The notes under the pieces were generated by a model that worked only from the letters and a program-made list of their open reading frames with translations, searched no databases and was not told the origin of the DNA. The position numbers were made by a program, and so were the translations under genes. From Plasmodium brasilianum (Eukaryota > Apicomplexa > Aconoidasida > Haemosporida > Plasmodiidae), in NCBI RefSeq assembly GCF_023973825.1, contig NC_090120.1, positions 707,001 through 771,000 of the forward strand: a stretch of DNA of 64,000 nucleotides, written 5' to 3'. This document shows, one piece after another, positions 26,569 to 38,056 of the stretch; the first letter of the stretch is position 1; every line of letters begins with the position of its first letter.

Positions 26569-28533
26569 CTACTTTTTCCTTTCTTGCCTTTTTCTCTGTA
26601 ATGAAATCAAATAAGGAGGATGCAGAGGCATCAACTGAGGTTCGTGTCTCACATAATTTTGTGGTAATAAATAAGATTTATCTGAATCGTAGTAATTTTG
26701 AGTTGCTACAAACGAAAATAGTTTATTGTTCATAAAAACTTCAGATGAAATGTAATCATTTATAATTTCTTCATCTTCTGAGTTAAAATATTTTATTTCC
26801 TCTTCACTATCAGAACAGTAAAAATTAAATATATCATTATTTTTTTTTTTTGAACGGTAATTTGTGAAATTTTCTTTCTTATTAATATCACCACACAATA
26901 CATCACACGTAGCTAAATCTTCTTTATTTATATCTTCATCTTTTAATGCTCTGTAATTATTTTTCATATTACATTTATCTGGTATTAAGGCGTCCATTTT
27001 GTCCTCGTTTTCTTCTTCACTTGTAGATTTGTCATTACTTTCATTATCGTATCCACGTGTAATATATTCCCCTCTATCGTTGCCACTATGTTTACCTTCA
27101 TGTCCATCTATTTTCGAATAATTCTTCAAATCGTCCCTAATATCATCATTCTTCACACCATTCTTCATATCATCATGTTTTCCTTCCCCCTGTTTGTCCT
27201 TTTTACTCGAATCCATTTCGCTCTTCCCTTCGTCAAAATCATATGCTTCCTCATTTGTGTGTTCCTTTTCTTCTTTTTCTGAACCTCTCCCAGCTGTTCC
27301 ATTTTTGTGGTCATAATTTTTCTTAATAATTAAATGCGTATGTTTTCTTCGAAGTTCTTTTTCACTTTTATATCTCTTATCATTAAAACATTCTTCTTCC
27401 GTGAGATTACTCAAAGCTGTAATATTAGATAAAGGCAGTGAGAACTTGAGACAAACAAGAAAAGATTCAAGGCTTTTGTTTCTACTACTTTGTGGTTTAC
27501 ACACGTAAACTCTTTTGAAGAATTTATTTAAATGAACAATTAATAATCCTGTGTGTTCACCTCTAAAAATTTTACTAATAAAATTTCCTCCTATTTTTAA
27601 AACAGAGCAGCAAACTTTTAAACTTGATAAAATTAACTGAGATTGAATGAATTCATCGATATCATTCATTCCTGTAATGTCAGGTGCTCCATCGCTTACA
27701 ACAGTGTGCGCATAGGAGAAATTAGGCTCTTCCCTTCTTTTGCGCATACTTTTGGTATTATCACTATTGCTGCTATTATCACTACTGCTGCTATTATCAC
27801 TACTGCTGCTATTATCACTATTGCTGCTATTATCACTATTGCTGCTATTATCACTACTGCTGTTATTATCACTACTGCTGTTATTATCACTACTGATACT
27901 ATCATCACTATTAACCCTCTCGTTCGTATTTTCATTTATGGTAGTTCCCCCTTCACTCGTTTGACTTCCTGTTACAATTTGCACCTTCTCACTATGCATG
28001 CACTTCAAAATTTTGTTTACTGTTGACATTTTTGTAATGTCTCCTTGTATAACTTGTACATAATTCATGTTCCCTATTTCTTGTAAATCTACCGCTATAA
28101 TTTTAGGCTCTTTTATTAATTCGCTTCTCTTTAAATTCTTTATTTTTTTTTCTAAAGCATCATTCAAATTAATATACAGTGAAAAATTTTTTATAAATTC
28201 GTCATCTTCTTCTTTACACTTTAATTGATCTCCATTATTTTTGTTTATAATATTCAAAATACGATAATAGTTGTATAAACATATGTTCTTCAAAACTTGT
28301 GACCAACTCCCAGGAGCTGCACACAAGTCAACTACGTTGTAACAATAATTCTCATTATATATTTTTATTAAATCATTTATATTTGTATTATTGTATATAT
28401 TCGGATCAAATAATTTAAAAATTTCAAATTTTTCATTTATCTGAATCAGTTTATAAGAACTCCGGGCTCGATAACCGTTCTCCTTTGCTTTTCGGTAGTA
28501 AATGTCCCTTCTATCTTTGCTCAGTTTACCCAT
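26569..28533 (-). CDS. TRM7: Trm7/FtsJ-type tRNA 2'-O-methyltransferase
   Basis: A single exon of 654 residues. It starts MGKLSKDRRDIYYRKAKENG, followed by 'ARSSYKLIQINEKF', matching Trm7/FTSJ1, which 2'-O-methylates anticodon-loop positions 32 and 34 of tRNAs using S-adenosylmethionine. Visible features: the SAM-binding motif 'DLCAAPGSWSQVL' (~residues 69-81) and the K-D-K-E catalytic tetrad as Lys in 'SSYKL', Asp in 'VVSDGAPD', Lys in 'FISKIFRG' and Glu in 'SRNKSLESF'. The family is normally ~300 residues. Here an insert between the SAM domain and the catalytic Asp contains a Ser-Asp-Asn repeat, and a long acidic C-terminal extension (~residues 380-654) ends in a basic 'RKRQERKK'. The start gives the family's conserved N-terminus. 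It lies 145 bases upstream of the CLU-like gene start and just downstream of a tRNA pseudouridine synthase, all on the same strand. Confidence 0.92.
   Translation of the reverse strand: MGKLSKDRRDIYYRKAKENGYRARSSYKLIQINEKFEIFKLFDPNIYNNTNINDLIKIYNENYCYNVVDLCAAPGSWSQVLKNICLYNYYRILNIINKNNGDQLKCKEEDDEFIKNFSLYINLNDALEKKIKNLKRSELIKEPKIIAVDLQEIGNMNYVQVIQGDITKMSTVNKILKCMHSEKVQIVTGSQTSEGGTTINENTNERVNSDDSISSDNNSSSDNNSSSDNSSNSDNSSNSDNSSSSDNSSSSDNSSNSDNTKSMRKRREEPNFSYAHTVVSDGAPDITGMNDIDEFIQSQLILSSLKVCCSVLKIGGNFISKIFRGEHTGLLIVHLNKFFKRVYVCKPQSSRNKSLESFLVCLKFSLPLSNITALSNLTEEECFNDKRYKSEKELRRKHTHLIIKKNYDHKNGTAGRGSEKEEKEHTNEEAYDFDEGKSEMDSSKKDKQGEGKHDDMKNGVKNDDIRDDLKNYSKIDGHEGKHSGNDRGEYITRGYDNESNDKSTSEEENEDKMDALIPDKCNMKNNYRALKDEDINKEDLATCDVLCGDINKKENFTNYRSKKKNNDIFNFYCSDSEEEIKYFNSEDEEIINDYISSEVFMNNKLFSFVATQNYYDSDKSYLLPQNYVRHEPQLMPLHPPYLISLQRKRQERKK
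27748..27905 (-). repeat. 18-base coding repeat (Ser-Asp-Asn)
   Basis: About nine 18-base units (for example ATTATCACTACTGCTGCT on the plus strand) encode SSSDNN/SSNSDN in frame in the Trm7-like protein. They are inserted between the Rossmann-fold core and the catalytic Asp strand. A frame-preserving period suggests expansion by slippage. Confidence 0.9.
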
Positions 28534-29182
28534 TACTTCACTCTTTTGCTCTTCGCGTTCCTCTTTTACGTTATTACTTTACGTTATTGTTTTATGTTAA
28601 TATTTTTTAAATAATATTCAAAATTATGCTGCATCAGAGTTTTCGAAGCAATTTATTGTAGCTGTCAGCGTTCGATTTTTGCTTCCTATTGCTTATTCAC
28701 GAATAGAAAAAAGTTTCTGCATTCAAGTCGAAGGAGCTTACAAGAATGCATACGTACAAACACTCACATTCGTACGTAATGTAAAATATACCATTTAACA
28801 CATAAAATTAAGAAATACCCTAAATGAAGATCTCCATCGTTGCATTATTTCTTCAGTATTCATTAATTTCGTTACATTCTTTTTTTTTTTTTTTTTTTTT
28901 TTTTGAAACTAATTGATCTATAGTACTATTAATCGAGATACATATGCCTCTTTATAAAAATTAAAGGGGGGAAAAATATCTGAGAAAATAAAATAAAATA
29001 AAATACGAGGAAAACTTGTTATGGTAAAATTATTCTCATGTTCTACATAAAATAATATAATGTTAACCGAAAAAATGTATTTTAATTTGCTCCTTCAGCC
29101 ATTTATGTACTAATTCTACAAAATAAATCAAATTAAACAAGTGCACAGGTATATCGTTACAAAGTAGCCTATTTTAAATGCA

Positions 29183-29217
<35 letters not shown>

Positions 29218-29453
29218 AAATCATACCGGTTAAATTAAAAAAAAATATATATATATATTATACTGAAAAGTAATTGTATGAATTAAAAAGAACAAAAACA
29301 CCACAATTGTATTGATAATTGTGTAATAATAATCATGCAAATAAAAATGTAAGGAGGTCACAAATTTTTATTTTTGAAAGATCCTCACATAATGTATGTA
29401 TATGTTTATGCCACGCCTTGTCCGTAATAAATTTTCTACTTCATTAGAATGTG
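28534..29453. other. Intergenic, probable promoter of the Trm7-like gene
   Basis: About 920 bases between two same-strand genes. It contains poly-T (28881-28904), poly-A (29187-29215) and scattered TA runs. I see no exon with splice borders and no RNA gene. Confidence 0.65.
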
Positions 29454-32026
29454 CTAAGAGGGAATTTCATCCTCATCATTTATGTTTTGAAAAAAGTTTT
29501 CATTCGTTTCACTGATTTTCAAAGGATAACAAAGGGAAACCAACAGTATAGCATTCTGAATGTATTTATTCATAACATTCGAAAATATACGGTTATTTAC
29601 ATTGATATTAAAATTAAGGTCATTGAATTTAAAGGAGTACAATAGTAGTCCATTTTCATCCGCTATTTTGTAACTGAAGCAAATACAGGAAAAAAGGGGG
29701 CGAATATGCATATACAAATGCACGTAGTAACATGCATATGTAGGAACTAGTATACAACATATATTATGCCATTTATAGTGTGCAACATGTAGTATGGGAT
29801 TATGTGTTTATATATTGTCAAATATGTACGTGTGTACACCTTTACAAATGGATGGAACTATAATGAAATATAAATTATGGAAATGAAAGTGAGTAATGAA
29901 GATATATGAAATAATTCAATAAAACAGTTTTGATTACTTTATATTTTTAACAGAATTGTTATTCAACCTATTAATTATATCGCTCTTGTTCACTTTCCCT
30001 TTACCAACTAGGAAGAGCGTAGCAACAATGTGCCTAATCTGATGAACCATTCAAAAAAAAAAAAAAAATTAAAATTAAAATTAAAATTAAAATTAAAATT
30101 AAAATTAAAATTAAAAATAAAAATAAAAATAAAAATAAAACAAAAAATTAAATAAAAAATATAATTACCAATAAAATTAAAAATATAAATAAAATGCCGA
30201 AAAAGTGTATATGTATTTATGTATGTAAATATATATATATATTTTTTTTTTTTTTTTGACAAAAACGATGAATTCATAAATTTTTAAAAATGCAAAGTTA
30301 TTTCTTCCATTTTATTTGTTTCATTTGTTTCATTTGTTTTATTTGTTCTGTTTGTCTATTTGTACCGTTTACCTGGTTATACAAAAAGGAGGTTCCTTTT
30401 ATTTTAAAATAATGAAAATTTTTATCAATATTCTTGATCTCAATTTTGAGAATTCTCCTCCTTTATACGGTTAAAAATATAAATGTGAAATGTGGACACG
30501 TGGAAATTTGGGAATGTATATACACGTACATGCATTGATAGAAATGAATACAACATATCCTTAACTGTTAGAATTTTACTTAAAGTATGTATTGCTTTTT
30601 CTCCTTTTACAGAAATTTGCAAAATTGTGCTCTCCTAGCTGATATAAAATTAAAAATTAATAAATGAATGTACGTATATGCGAATAAATGAGTATATATT
30701 AATATATGAATAAATGATATATGTGTTTATGCAATATATTAAAAGGTGTACCACAATTAATATTATTCTTTTGTTTATACAAATAACTTGGCTGCTTCAT
30801 TCATTCGTTCAAAGTTGTAATTCTTGTTGATAAAAAAGTACACATAAGTTCTGTGCACACAGTTTAAGCTAAAAAAAAAAAAAAAAAAAAAAATATGAAC
30901 AAAATTATGAACAGGAATATAAACAGGAATACAGACAAAACTATGGACAAAAATATGAACAAAAATAAGAAAAAACATACGAACAAAATTATGAACGAAA
31001 AATAAAATCGTGAGAATCATTTTTTTTTTCTTGTCTTGTTAAGGAAAATCTTGGATATATAAAATTTCATTCTACCGAGCATCAAACATATTGGGAACAT
31101 TTTGTATGTCAATGATTTGCATATATTTTAGTTTTTTATTTAACTCTTTAACATAAATTTTTTGAATATCTAATAAAGACATATTTGGATGTCTTATTTT
31201 TAATCTTATGGTTAGTGCGTTTATGCGAGCAGAAACTCCTTTGTCTGTTCTTGAAACTCTTGAAAAAGAGCTAAAGGTAAATGAGAAATAAATGCAACAG
31301 GCATAAAATAATTAAGGGAAAAATTAAGGTAAAAATAAAATTAATGAGGAATGTTCGTCAGTGTTTACAACTATGAAGAATAAAATGTAAAATAAATGAA
31401 TAACAAATGAATAATAAACGAATGGTAATCGAATAACAATTGAATAATAAACGAATGACAAGCGAATAAACAAAAACGTGCACGTCTCTAAATTACTCGT
31501 TATCATCAGAAATTAAATTTAAGTTATGTAAACGCTCCATTAGTTTATTTTCCACCGTGTCTGTATTATCTTTTTGATAAGCAGACCCCTATATATATTT
31601 TTTTTTTTTAATAGAAAAAAGAAATATATTTATGAATACAAATAGCACTGCATACAACCATTTGATCTTTGTGTTATAACACAGAAATGCATTAACAGTA
31701 TGTTGTCAAGGAAATATGAAAAAGTCAGAAAATAAATTTTAAAAAAATAGTCATCAAAGTATGTTTACGTTTTATAAATACATGTATTCGTAAGCTTATG
31801 TACGGTTGTACAAATAGTATAAAACAAACATGAAATCACCAAAGGACGTTAAAATAAATAGAAAAGGTGTAAAACAATACTTATACTTTTTTTAGTTTAA
31901 ATTAAATATACATAGGCATTTATATATGTATGTACACACTCAATTTCGTACGTTAAATTCCGTTCCTATATAAGAGAAAAAAATTATAAATTTGTGCGTT
32001 TCTTCCATCGTTTTTGCTATTCTCAT
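29454..32026 (-). CDS. PUS3: tRNA pseudouridine(38/39) synthase, Deg1/PUS3 type
   Basis: Eight exons with consistent phase: 32026-31952, 31588-31497, 31258-31076, 30850-30781, 30638-30580, 30460-30373, 30038-29938 and 29673-29454, giving about 295 residues. The catalytic Asp lies in 'RTDKGVSA', the hallmark of the TruA superfamily. 'RTYVYFFINK', 'ERMNEAAKLFLGEHNFANFC' and 'FLYNQIRHIVATLFLVGKG' match the Deg1/PUS3 branch, which makes pseudouridine at tRNA positions 38 and 39. The N-terminal strand is 'KFIIFFSYIGTEFNGSAYQ'. The start is uncertain: the first in-frame Mets are at 32026 and 32008, and the exon opens further upstream to a possible acceptor, so a longer N-terminus is possible. Introns are short and hold A-tracts or small repeats. 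It lies directly upstream of the Trm7-like gene, an enzyme acting on the same tRNA loop. Confidence 0.88.
30060..30142. repeat. AAAATT/AAAAAT simple repeat
   Basis: About fourteen hexamers (AAAATT, then AAAAAT) lie in the 0.3-kb intron between PUS3-like exons 6 and 7. On the minus strand it gives an artificial Asn-Phe reading frame. Confidence 0.9.
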
Positions 32027-32320
32027 TACTCGTTCCTTCCTTAGCCTATTTTGTATTCCTCTAATAATAAATATTCTAATAGCTACCTGAAATAACAATA
32101 TTATTTTACCCTACGCGTTTGAAAATGAAGAATAAACATGTAGGTAACGCGTAGCTAGTAGCGGGTGTATATAAGCAGTTAGATATGTAAATAAACATAC
32201 ATGAGTGCACATAAGTAACAGCGTTACGCGCACAGCTAATGCCATGAAACCCACATTCAAATTTATCTATGTTAAAAAAAAAAAAAATAATACAGAAAAA
32301 TATAGTATAGCTTTAAAAAT

Positions 32321-32355
<35 letters not shown>

Positions 32356-32688
32356 ATATGATGTTCAATGATAAGAAATAACTGCGGAATACCTTAACAA
32401 AAGAGCAAGATTTAACATCCCTAAAATTGAGTTTAACACATGGCTAAAATATAAAATTAAACCTGGAAAAAATTAATAGGCAATAAAACTCAAAGAGCAG
32501 CCATTACATACGTATGTATGTATGCATGTAAGCTTGTATGTATGGGCCTGCTCATGGACGTATTATTTGAGTCATAAAATTTTTGCAAATTATGTGCGCT
32601 AATGTACTATCCACAATTTTGACAGATTTGATAAGTTAATTCAAAAAAAAAAAAAAAAAAGAAATGATCGGGGGAAGAGTATTAAAAT
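32027..32688. other. Divergent intergenic region (PUS3-like / carrier)
   Basis: The two flanking genes point away from each other, so this ~660-base interval probably holds both promoters. It includes a long A-tract at 32318-32353, a shorter one at 32643-32660, and GTATGTATGTATGCATG near 32510. An additional 5' exon of the PUS3-like gene may be present, but I cannot place it. Confidence 0.55.
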
Positions 32689-34590
32689 ATGAAGTATTCT
32701 TTAAAGGAAAACTTAAGTGAATATACAAGCGAAATTGATCATGGTATTAGGAAAACTATAAATGATGGAAAAGTAGATACGAACAAATTTAAAAAAAAAG
32801 AAATGAATAAAGAGAAAAAGGGCTACTTATATAATTATAAGTACCTACCCCATAATGATATAATAAAAGAGAATGAAGAGGACGCCGTTAGTAACCCTTT
32901 TTTTTTTGATGAAAAAAATAAAATAAGTAAAACAAATGTAATTAATAATATTACGGGGAACCATATAACTAGAAAAAATGATCATAAATGCAATGAAGAA
33001 ATGAATCAAGGAATAGGAGACAACATTTATAAGGAGGAGGACAACAGCTATCGCTGTAGCAATGGCGATAGCTATGAAAGTAGCAATGACAACGACCATA
33101 ACAGTGGCAATGGCTATGGAGATCGAGACGACCTCGGTGATAAGGAAAAAAAGCCTCTAAAAGAATTCAACATTTTTATAGATAAGAAAAATGCTGTAAA
33201 TAGTATTATAAGCTCCACCTTTGCTGGTATCATGTCAAGAACTATAACCGCTCCATTAGATAGAGTAAAATATATTATGCAAGTAACAAACAATTTGCCA
33301 ATAGCTGAAATATTTGAAATTATTAAAAAAGATGGAGTAGTATGTGGATTCTTTCGAGGAAATTGTGTTAACATTGTTAAGATAATTCCAGAGTTATCTA
33401 TCAAAATGTATTCATATGAGTTTATGAAGATGAATGTTTATAATTATTACAATAAAAATAATAATTGTATGACTGATGATCAAAATATGAATATACCTTT
33501 TTTTATTCGTTTCTTAATAGGGAGTTCAAGTGGTGTTATAGCTGCTTTATTTATTTACCCACTTGAAATTGTGAAGACAAGATTAATTGTATCAAATAAA
33601 AATAATAAGGATAACGGAATTATTAAATGCTTTTATAATATTTATAAAAATGAAAAATGGAGAAATTTTTACAATGGTTTGTCTATGCATATATATGGTG
33701 TTATATTCTTCTCAGGATGTAATATGAGTATATATGATTATTTAAAGTATCTTTTTTTCTCTTTGTACAGAGATTATATTCATTCTAATTATTGCGTCAA
33801 CTGTGGTCATGCAGAAAATAAGAACATCCCTGCTTGTACGAATATAGCAGATGATGGTGTTCCACAAAGGAGAAACGCAAATGATAGTATTGCACACCCG
33901 TATAATTCAAAGGATGGCAATTCCCAATCCTCATATGACACCAGAAAAGACGGTCGTCTCATATATGATCCACTAAAAAGTGTAAAACGTTTTATAAATT
34001 TTAAAAAAAATTACACAAATACAAATAATTTGGGACAAAGTTCTAATGAACAAAATGAAAATAAAAATAATATGAATATGTCATCATGTTCTTATTGTAA
34101 TTATCGTATAAAGAATGTTAACTGTTTATCCTTTTTATTTTTTGGAATAACAAGTTCTTTCATAGCTCAAATTGTTAGTTACCCGTTTCTTGTTTTAAGG
34201 ACTCGAATGCAAACTCTCAATAATGAAATTGCTACTAATTACCTGAACAGTGAGGGGACCCGTATTAAATCCTGTAGTTTTATTATGTACAACATTAAGG
34301 TTTATGGCTTTAAATCGCTCTATAGAGGTAATACTATTTCCACACATATATATATATATGTAGCACCAGTTAATGCATTTTTTTTTCTCTATATTTTTTA
34401 CCCTCTTGATACCTTCACTATTGCCATTTTTCCATGACAACATCCTAACAAGCTGTGTATTTCTTCCCTTCCTTTTTCTTCCGCCCCCCCCTTTCACTTA
34501 GGTATTTACGTAAACTTACTAAAGACTATACCTGCCACGTCCATTACATGGTTCGCGTACGAATATTCGATGAGGAAATTACAATCGTGA
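32689..34590 (+). CDS. Mitochondrial carrier family transporter
   Basis: Two exons, 32689-34327 and 34502-34590, encode about 575 residues. Three carrier repeats are visible: 'APLDRVKYIMQV' with 'FFRGNCVNIVKIIPELSIKM', 'YPLEIVKTRLIV' with 'YNGLSMHIYGVIFFSGCNM', and 'SYPFLVLRTRMQTL' with 'LYRGNGIYVNLLKTIPATSI'. The overall pattern resembles the ATP-Mg/Pi and CoA-type carriers of the inner mitochondrial membrane, but the substrate cannot be read from sequence. The third signature lacks the acidic residue of P-x-[DE]-x-x-[KR] (it reads P-F-L-V-L-R). It is about twice the family's usual ~300 residues because of a ~160-residue hydrophilic N-terminal extension and a ~115-residue Asn-rich insert between repeats 2 and 3. 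The small last exon completes the sixth helix. Its stop is 53 bases from that of the convergent neighbour. Confidence 0.9.
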
Positions 34591-34643
34591 GGGTGGTACT
34601 TAATGAAAGTCCCCTCCGTAGGGACAGAAAAAGAGCTTTATTT

Positions 34644-37404
34644 TTAAGTGTGCATTATTACGGATGGGGCGATAGATGGAATATAATAATAGTTATCATA
34701 GTCTATATACACATAGGAATAATTTGTGTGTATTTTAAAAAAATTAAGAAAATTTATGTACATATTCTCTTTTTGGACTAAGGCTATTTCAATATATTTT
34801 TCCAATTTCTTAATATTATTCTTTTGAAGAAAAAAAAAAAAATAACAAACATTTAACTTTTTTGTTTTTGTGTTATTTAAATCTAATGAATTTTTTTTTG
34901 TTATTTTTTCAAATTTGTGAAAAAGTTCATAAATTATTCTTAAATCTTTTAATTTAAAATATTTTAAAAATACCTTTTTATTCTCCTTATACAGTAAAAT
35001 GTTATAACATAAACTAAAAAATAATAGCTCTTCATTTAATTTGTATGTTTGTATATTTACACTTTTTTTGCAATAACATTTGACACATTTTAAAAATGTT
35101 TTTATATATATTTTATGTATTCCCTCATTCAGAAGAAAAGGAGGAAAAAATAGTATTCCATAATTATTCGGTAAAGTAGTGTTCGTATAAAATGTCTGTT
35201 CGTTTATTATTTCGTTTATGTGTTTGTAAAGTCGAAGATAAAATGTATCATTGCATTTGTAGCAAAAGGAGTACTGTAACAACAGTATAGTTGTCTTCAA
35301 AGAATAATTTTTTTTGTTTCTTTTAAAATTATCATTAATTAAGTTAAAAATTGTTTTATTTCTTACGTTCATTTGGTTTAAAACGTTCAGCATGATGTAC
35401 ACATGTTCGTTATTTATTAGTTCCGTTTGTTGCTGCTGTTGTTGTTGCTGTTGTTGTTGCTGTTGTTGTTGCTGTTGTTGTTGCTGTTGCTGTTGTTGTT
35501 GTTGTTGCTGTTGTTGTTGTTGTTGTTGTTGCTTCTGCTGTTGTTGTTGTTGCTGCTGCTGCTGCTGTTGTTCTTGCTGTTGTTCTTGCTGTTGTTCTTC
35601 TTGTTCTTCTTTTTCTTTTTCTTCTTGTTCTTCTTCTTCTTTTACTTTTTCTCTTTTTACCGCCGTTTTTCCCCCCCCCTTTTTGCCATCTTCTTGTAGC
35701 ATGTAGACTATGTAATTATTCAAAAATTCTCTGCACTGATTAAAATAGTGTCTGTAATAATTTATGCCATTCGCGTATATATATATGAGCACTTTTATAT
35801 TATCAGAGCAAAAAAAATTACAGTTATATAACTTCATCTTATTTATGTTAATAGAATCCTTATTTTTTATGATGCTTTCAATACTGTCTACACGTATGTT
35901 ACAATCTACTTCTCTACTCATATGGAGTTGAAAATTGGAGTAAAATGTATACACGAGTCTGCAATTTTTCCAAATATTATCAATGAAATTACATCGATCT
36001 CTTAATTTAGCTATTTTTCTATTTAAAAAAATTGAATTATAATTGTTAATAAAGCTGTACACGTACACGTTACAGTTGTAAATGTTAAATAAATTACCAT
36101 AGCTTATGCTCCTGAAACATTTATTGTTCTCCTCCAAATTAGAGCTATTTTTATTATGCAAAAAATAAGAGCTACAATTAAGAAAGGAATTCAAACAAGT
36201 ATCACTGTTATTGTTATATTCCTCTTTCTCACTGTAGCAAACTACTGTATTCCCATATTTTTCGCTTTTCTGTTCATACCCCAGTTTGTCTTCTTTATAT
36301 GCTTTATCCGTAGTTACATGACCAGCATTTTTCCCTTTTAATTTACAACATAATAATATTTTTTTTTTGGAGTTTTCAATTCTTATTTCTCGTTTTTTCT
36401 CTTTATTTGCAAAAAATTCACATATTTTATTTAAAAAATTCTTAAAAAAAAAACTATTTATGTAATAGAAATTAAAAATAATATTTGTTACGTCCGTATC
36501 TTCGCATTTGTCCAAATCGTTAAAAATTCGTTTAAGAAATTTATTATGTAATTTAACACTTATATTCTCTCTACATAAATAGCTATACAGGATGCATAGA
36601 TTTTTGGTTTGTTTAAAATTGTCCAAATAATTTGTACTTCGCTCAATTATCTGTCTTAATATTTTTTCATTTACATTATTTTTTTCTAAACTTTTTCCTC
36701 CTGAGTATAATTTACAATTAACTGTGCATTTTAAAAAACTCAAAACGGTAGAAAGGTCGTCTTCATCAAAATTGTCTATGTTTTCTTCAACAATACAACT
36801 TATGTATTTAATTGTGCTTTGTTCAAGAACAAATGTTTTACATCCTTTTTTGCACTTTATGTACAACAGCATTAAAAGACATAGATCTCTTTTGTTCGTT
36901 TCAACGAATCTTATCTCGGAAATGTCTCTGAATATTTTTTTTGCAAAAGTTATTAACAAGTCATCTATAAAACAGCCAACATGATTTTACATAAGAAAAA
37001 AAAAAAAAAATTACGTATGGTACAGCCATGCATGTACATATTTATATATATGTATATATTTATATATATGTATATATTTATATATATGTATGTATTTATA
37101 TATGTGTGTGTGTGTGTTTGCACCCATGTTTAGCTAGCTAATGTGTGTGCGAAAGATATGTTCCCTCTTAATAAGTGGAAGAACACAAACAGGAAAAGGA
37201 AACGAATGCGTATGTATTCTTTTTGTCCTTTTTCCGAACTTTACCATTTTTAATGAAATTATTACACAAGAGAAGATACAGTCCTTTGGAAAAATTAATT
37301 AAATCAATATAATCTTTTTTCTTTATATGGTAATAGAAGTTATTCAAACTTTTTACTTTTGTACATTTATATATGTATGGAACATACGGAGAAATTTTAA
37401 TCAT
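34644..37404 (-). CDS. Helical-repeat protein of unknown function with polyGln tract
   Basis: Two exons, 37404-37245 and 36964-34644, joined in phase (GTAAAG...TTATAG), encode about 826 residues. The product is Leu/Lys/Asn/Cys-rich and mostly helical, with loosely repeated blocks such as 'DDLSTVLSFLKCTVNCKL' and 'NYLDNFKQTKNLCILYSYLC' that recall the ~37-residue helical repeats of apicomplexan organellar RNA-binding proteins (HPR/OPR or RAP-type). I cannot identify a C-terminal RAP domain, so this is only a suggestion. A tract of >60 Gln interrupted by Glu and Lys lies around residues 480-560. The N-terminal exon is basic with aromatic residues and could be an organelle-targeting sequence. 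It is convergent with the mitochondrial carrier gene. A single-exon start at Met within exon 2 is possible, but joining exon 1 gives a cleaner N-terminus. Confidence 0.62.
35424..35640 (-). repeat. Polyglutamine-coding CAA/CAG tract
   Basis: On the minus strand, a near-continuous run of CAA and CAG codons, with a few GAA and AAG, is followed on the N-terminal side by Glu-rich (GAA/GAG/CAA) sequence. Mixed CAA/CAG use argues against very recent pure-repeat expansion. Plasmodium low complexity is usually Asn-dominated, so a Gln tract of this length stands out. Confidence 0.92.
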
Positions 37405-37910
37405 GTTACTTCTGCGGTGAAAGCACTGCTCATAGGAAGCAAACAGGGGAAAAAAAAAATTAAAATTAACAGATTATCATATTAACAAGTTAACAAATTA
37501 GCGAGTTAACAAATTAGCGAGTTAACAAATTAGCGAGCTAACAAATTAGCAAGTTAACAAATTAGCGAGTTAACAAATTAGCGAGTTAACAAATTAGCGA
37601 GTTAACAAATTAGCAAGTTAACAAATTAGCAAGTTAACAAATTAGCGAGTTAACAAATTAGCGAGTTAACAAATTAATGAGTAAACAAATTAACGAGTAA
37701 ACAACATCAAACACGTTCAAAATGGCTTATGCTTCTTCTCCATTTCATAAAATATAACAGATATCATGCTTTCTTCTTTTACGCGACATGTGCTGTAAAA
37801 TTTTATCATCACATTGGGCCGTTTAAATAAAAGCAATAAGAGATGCACACATATAAATACTTGTATATATCTCTTGAATAATAATAAAAAAAAAAATTAA
37901 AACAAATAGA
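37405..37910. other. Intergenic with 16-base minisatellite, no gene seen
   Basis: Between same-strand units. Mostly the tandem array listed separately, followed by AT-rich sequence without splice signals or a convincing frame. Confidence 0.65.
37480..37700. repeat. 16-base minisatellite (AACAAATTAGCGAGTT)
   Basis: About fourteen units of AACAAATT + AGCGAGTT, with AGCAAGTT and AACGAGTA variants. The 16-base period splits into two octamers. It lies immediately 5' of the polyGln protein gene (start 37404), so it may sit in its promoter. Confidence 0.93.
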
Positions 37911-38007
37911 TCTAATTTTTAACTGTAGCTTTTTCTTCATTCACAACAAAAAAATACGTGCACTTCGTTCTATAACTTCTGTCACATGACCGAAAAAAAA
38001 AATATAT

Positions 38008-38056
<49 letters not shown>

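Noticed and set aside
35314..35706. Plus-strand poly-Cys and poly-Leu open frames
   Set aside because: Antisense of the polyglutamine tract; composition is wholly determined by the CAA/CAG repeat.
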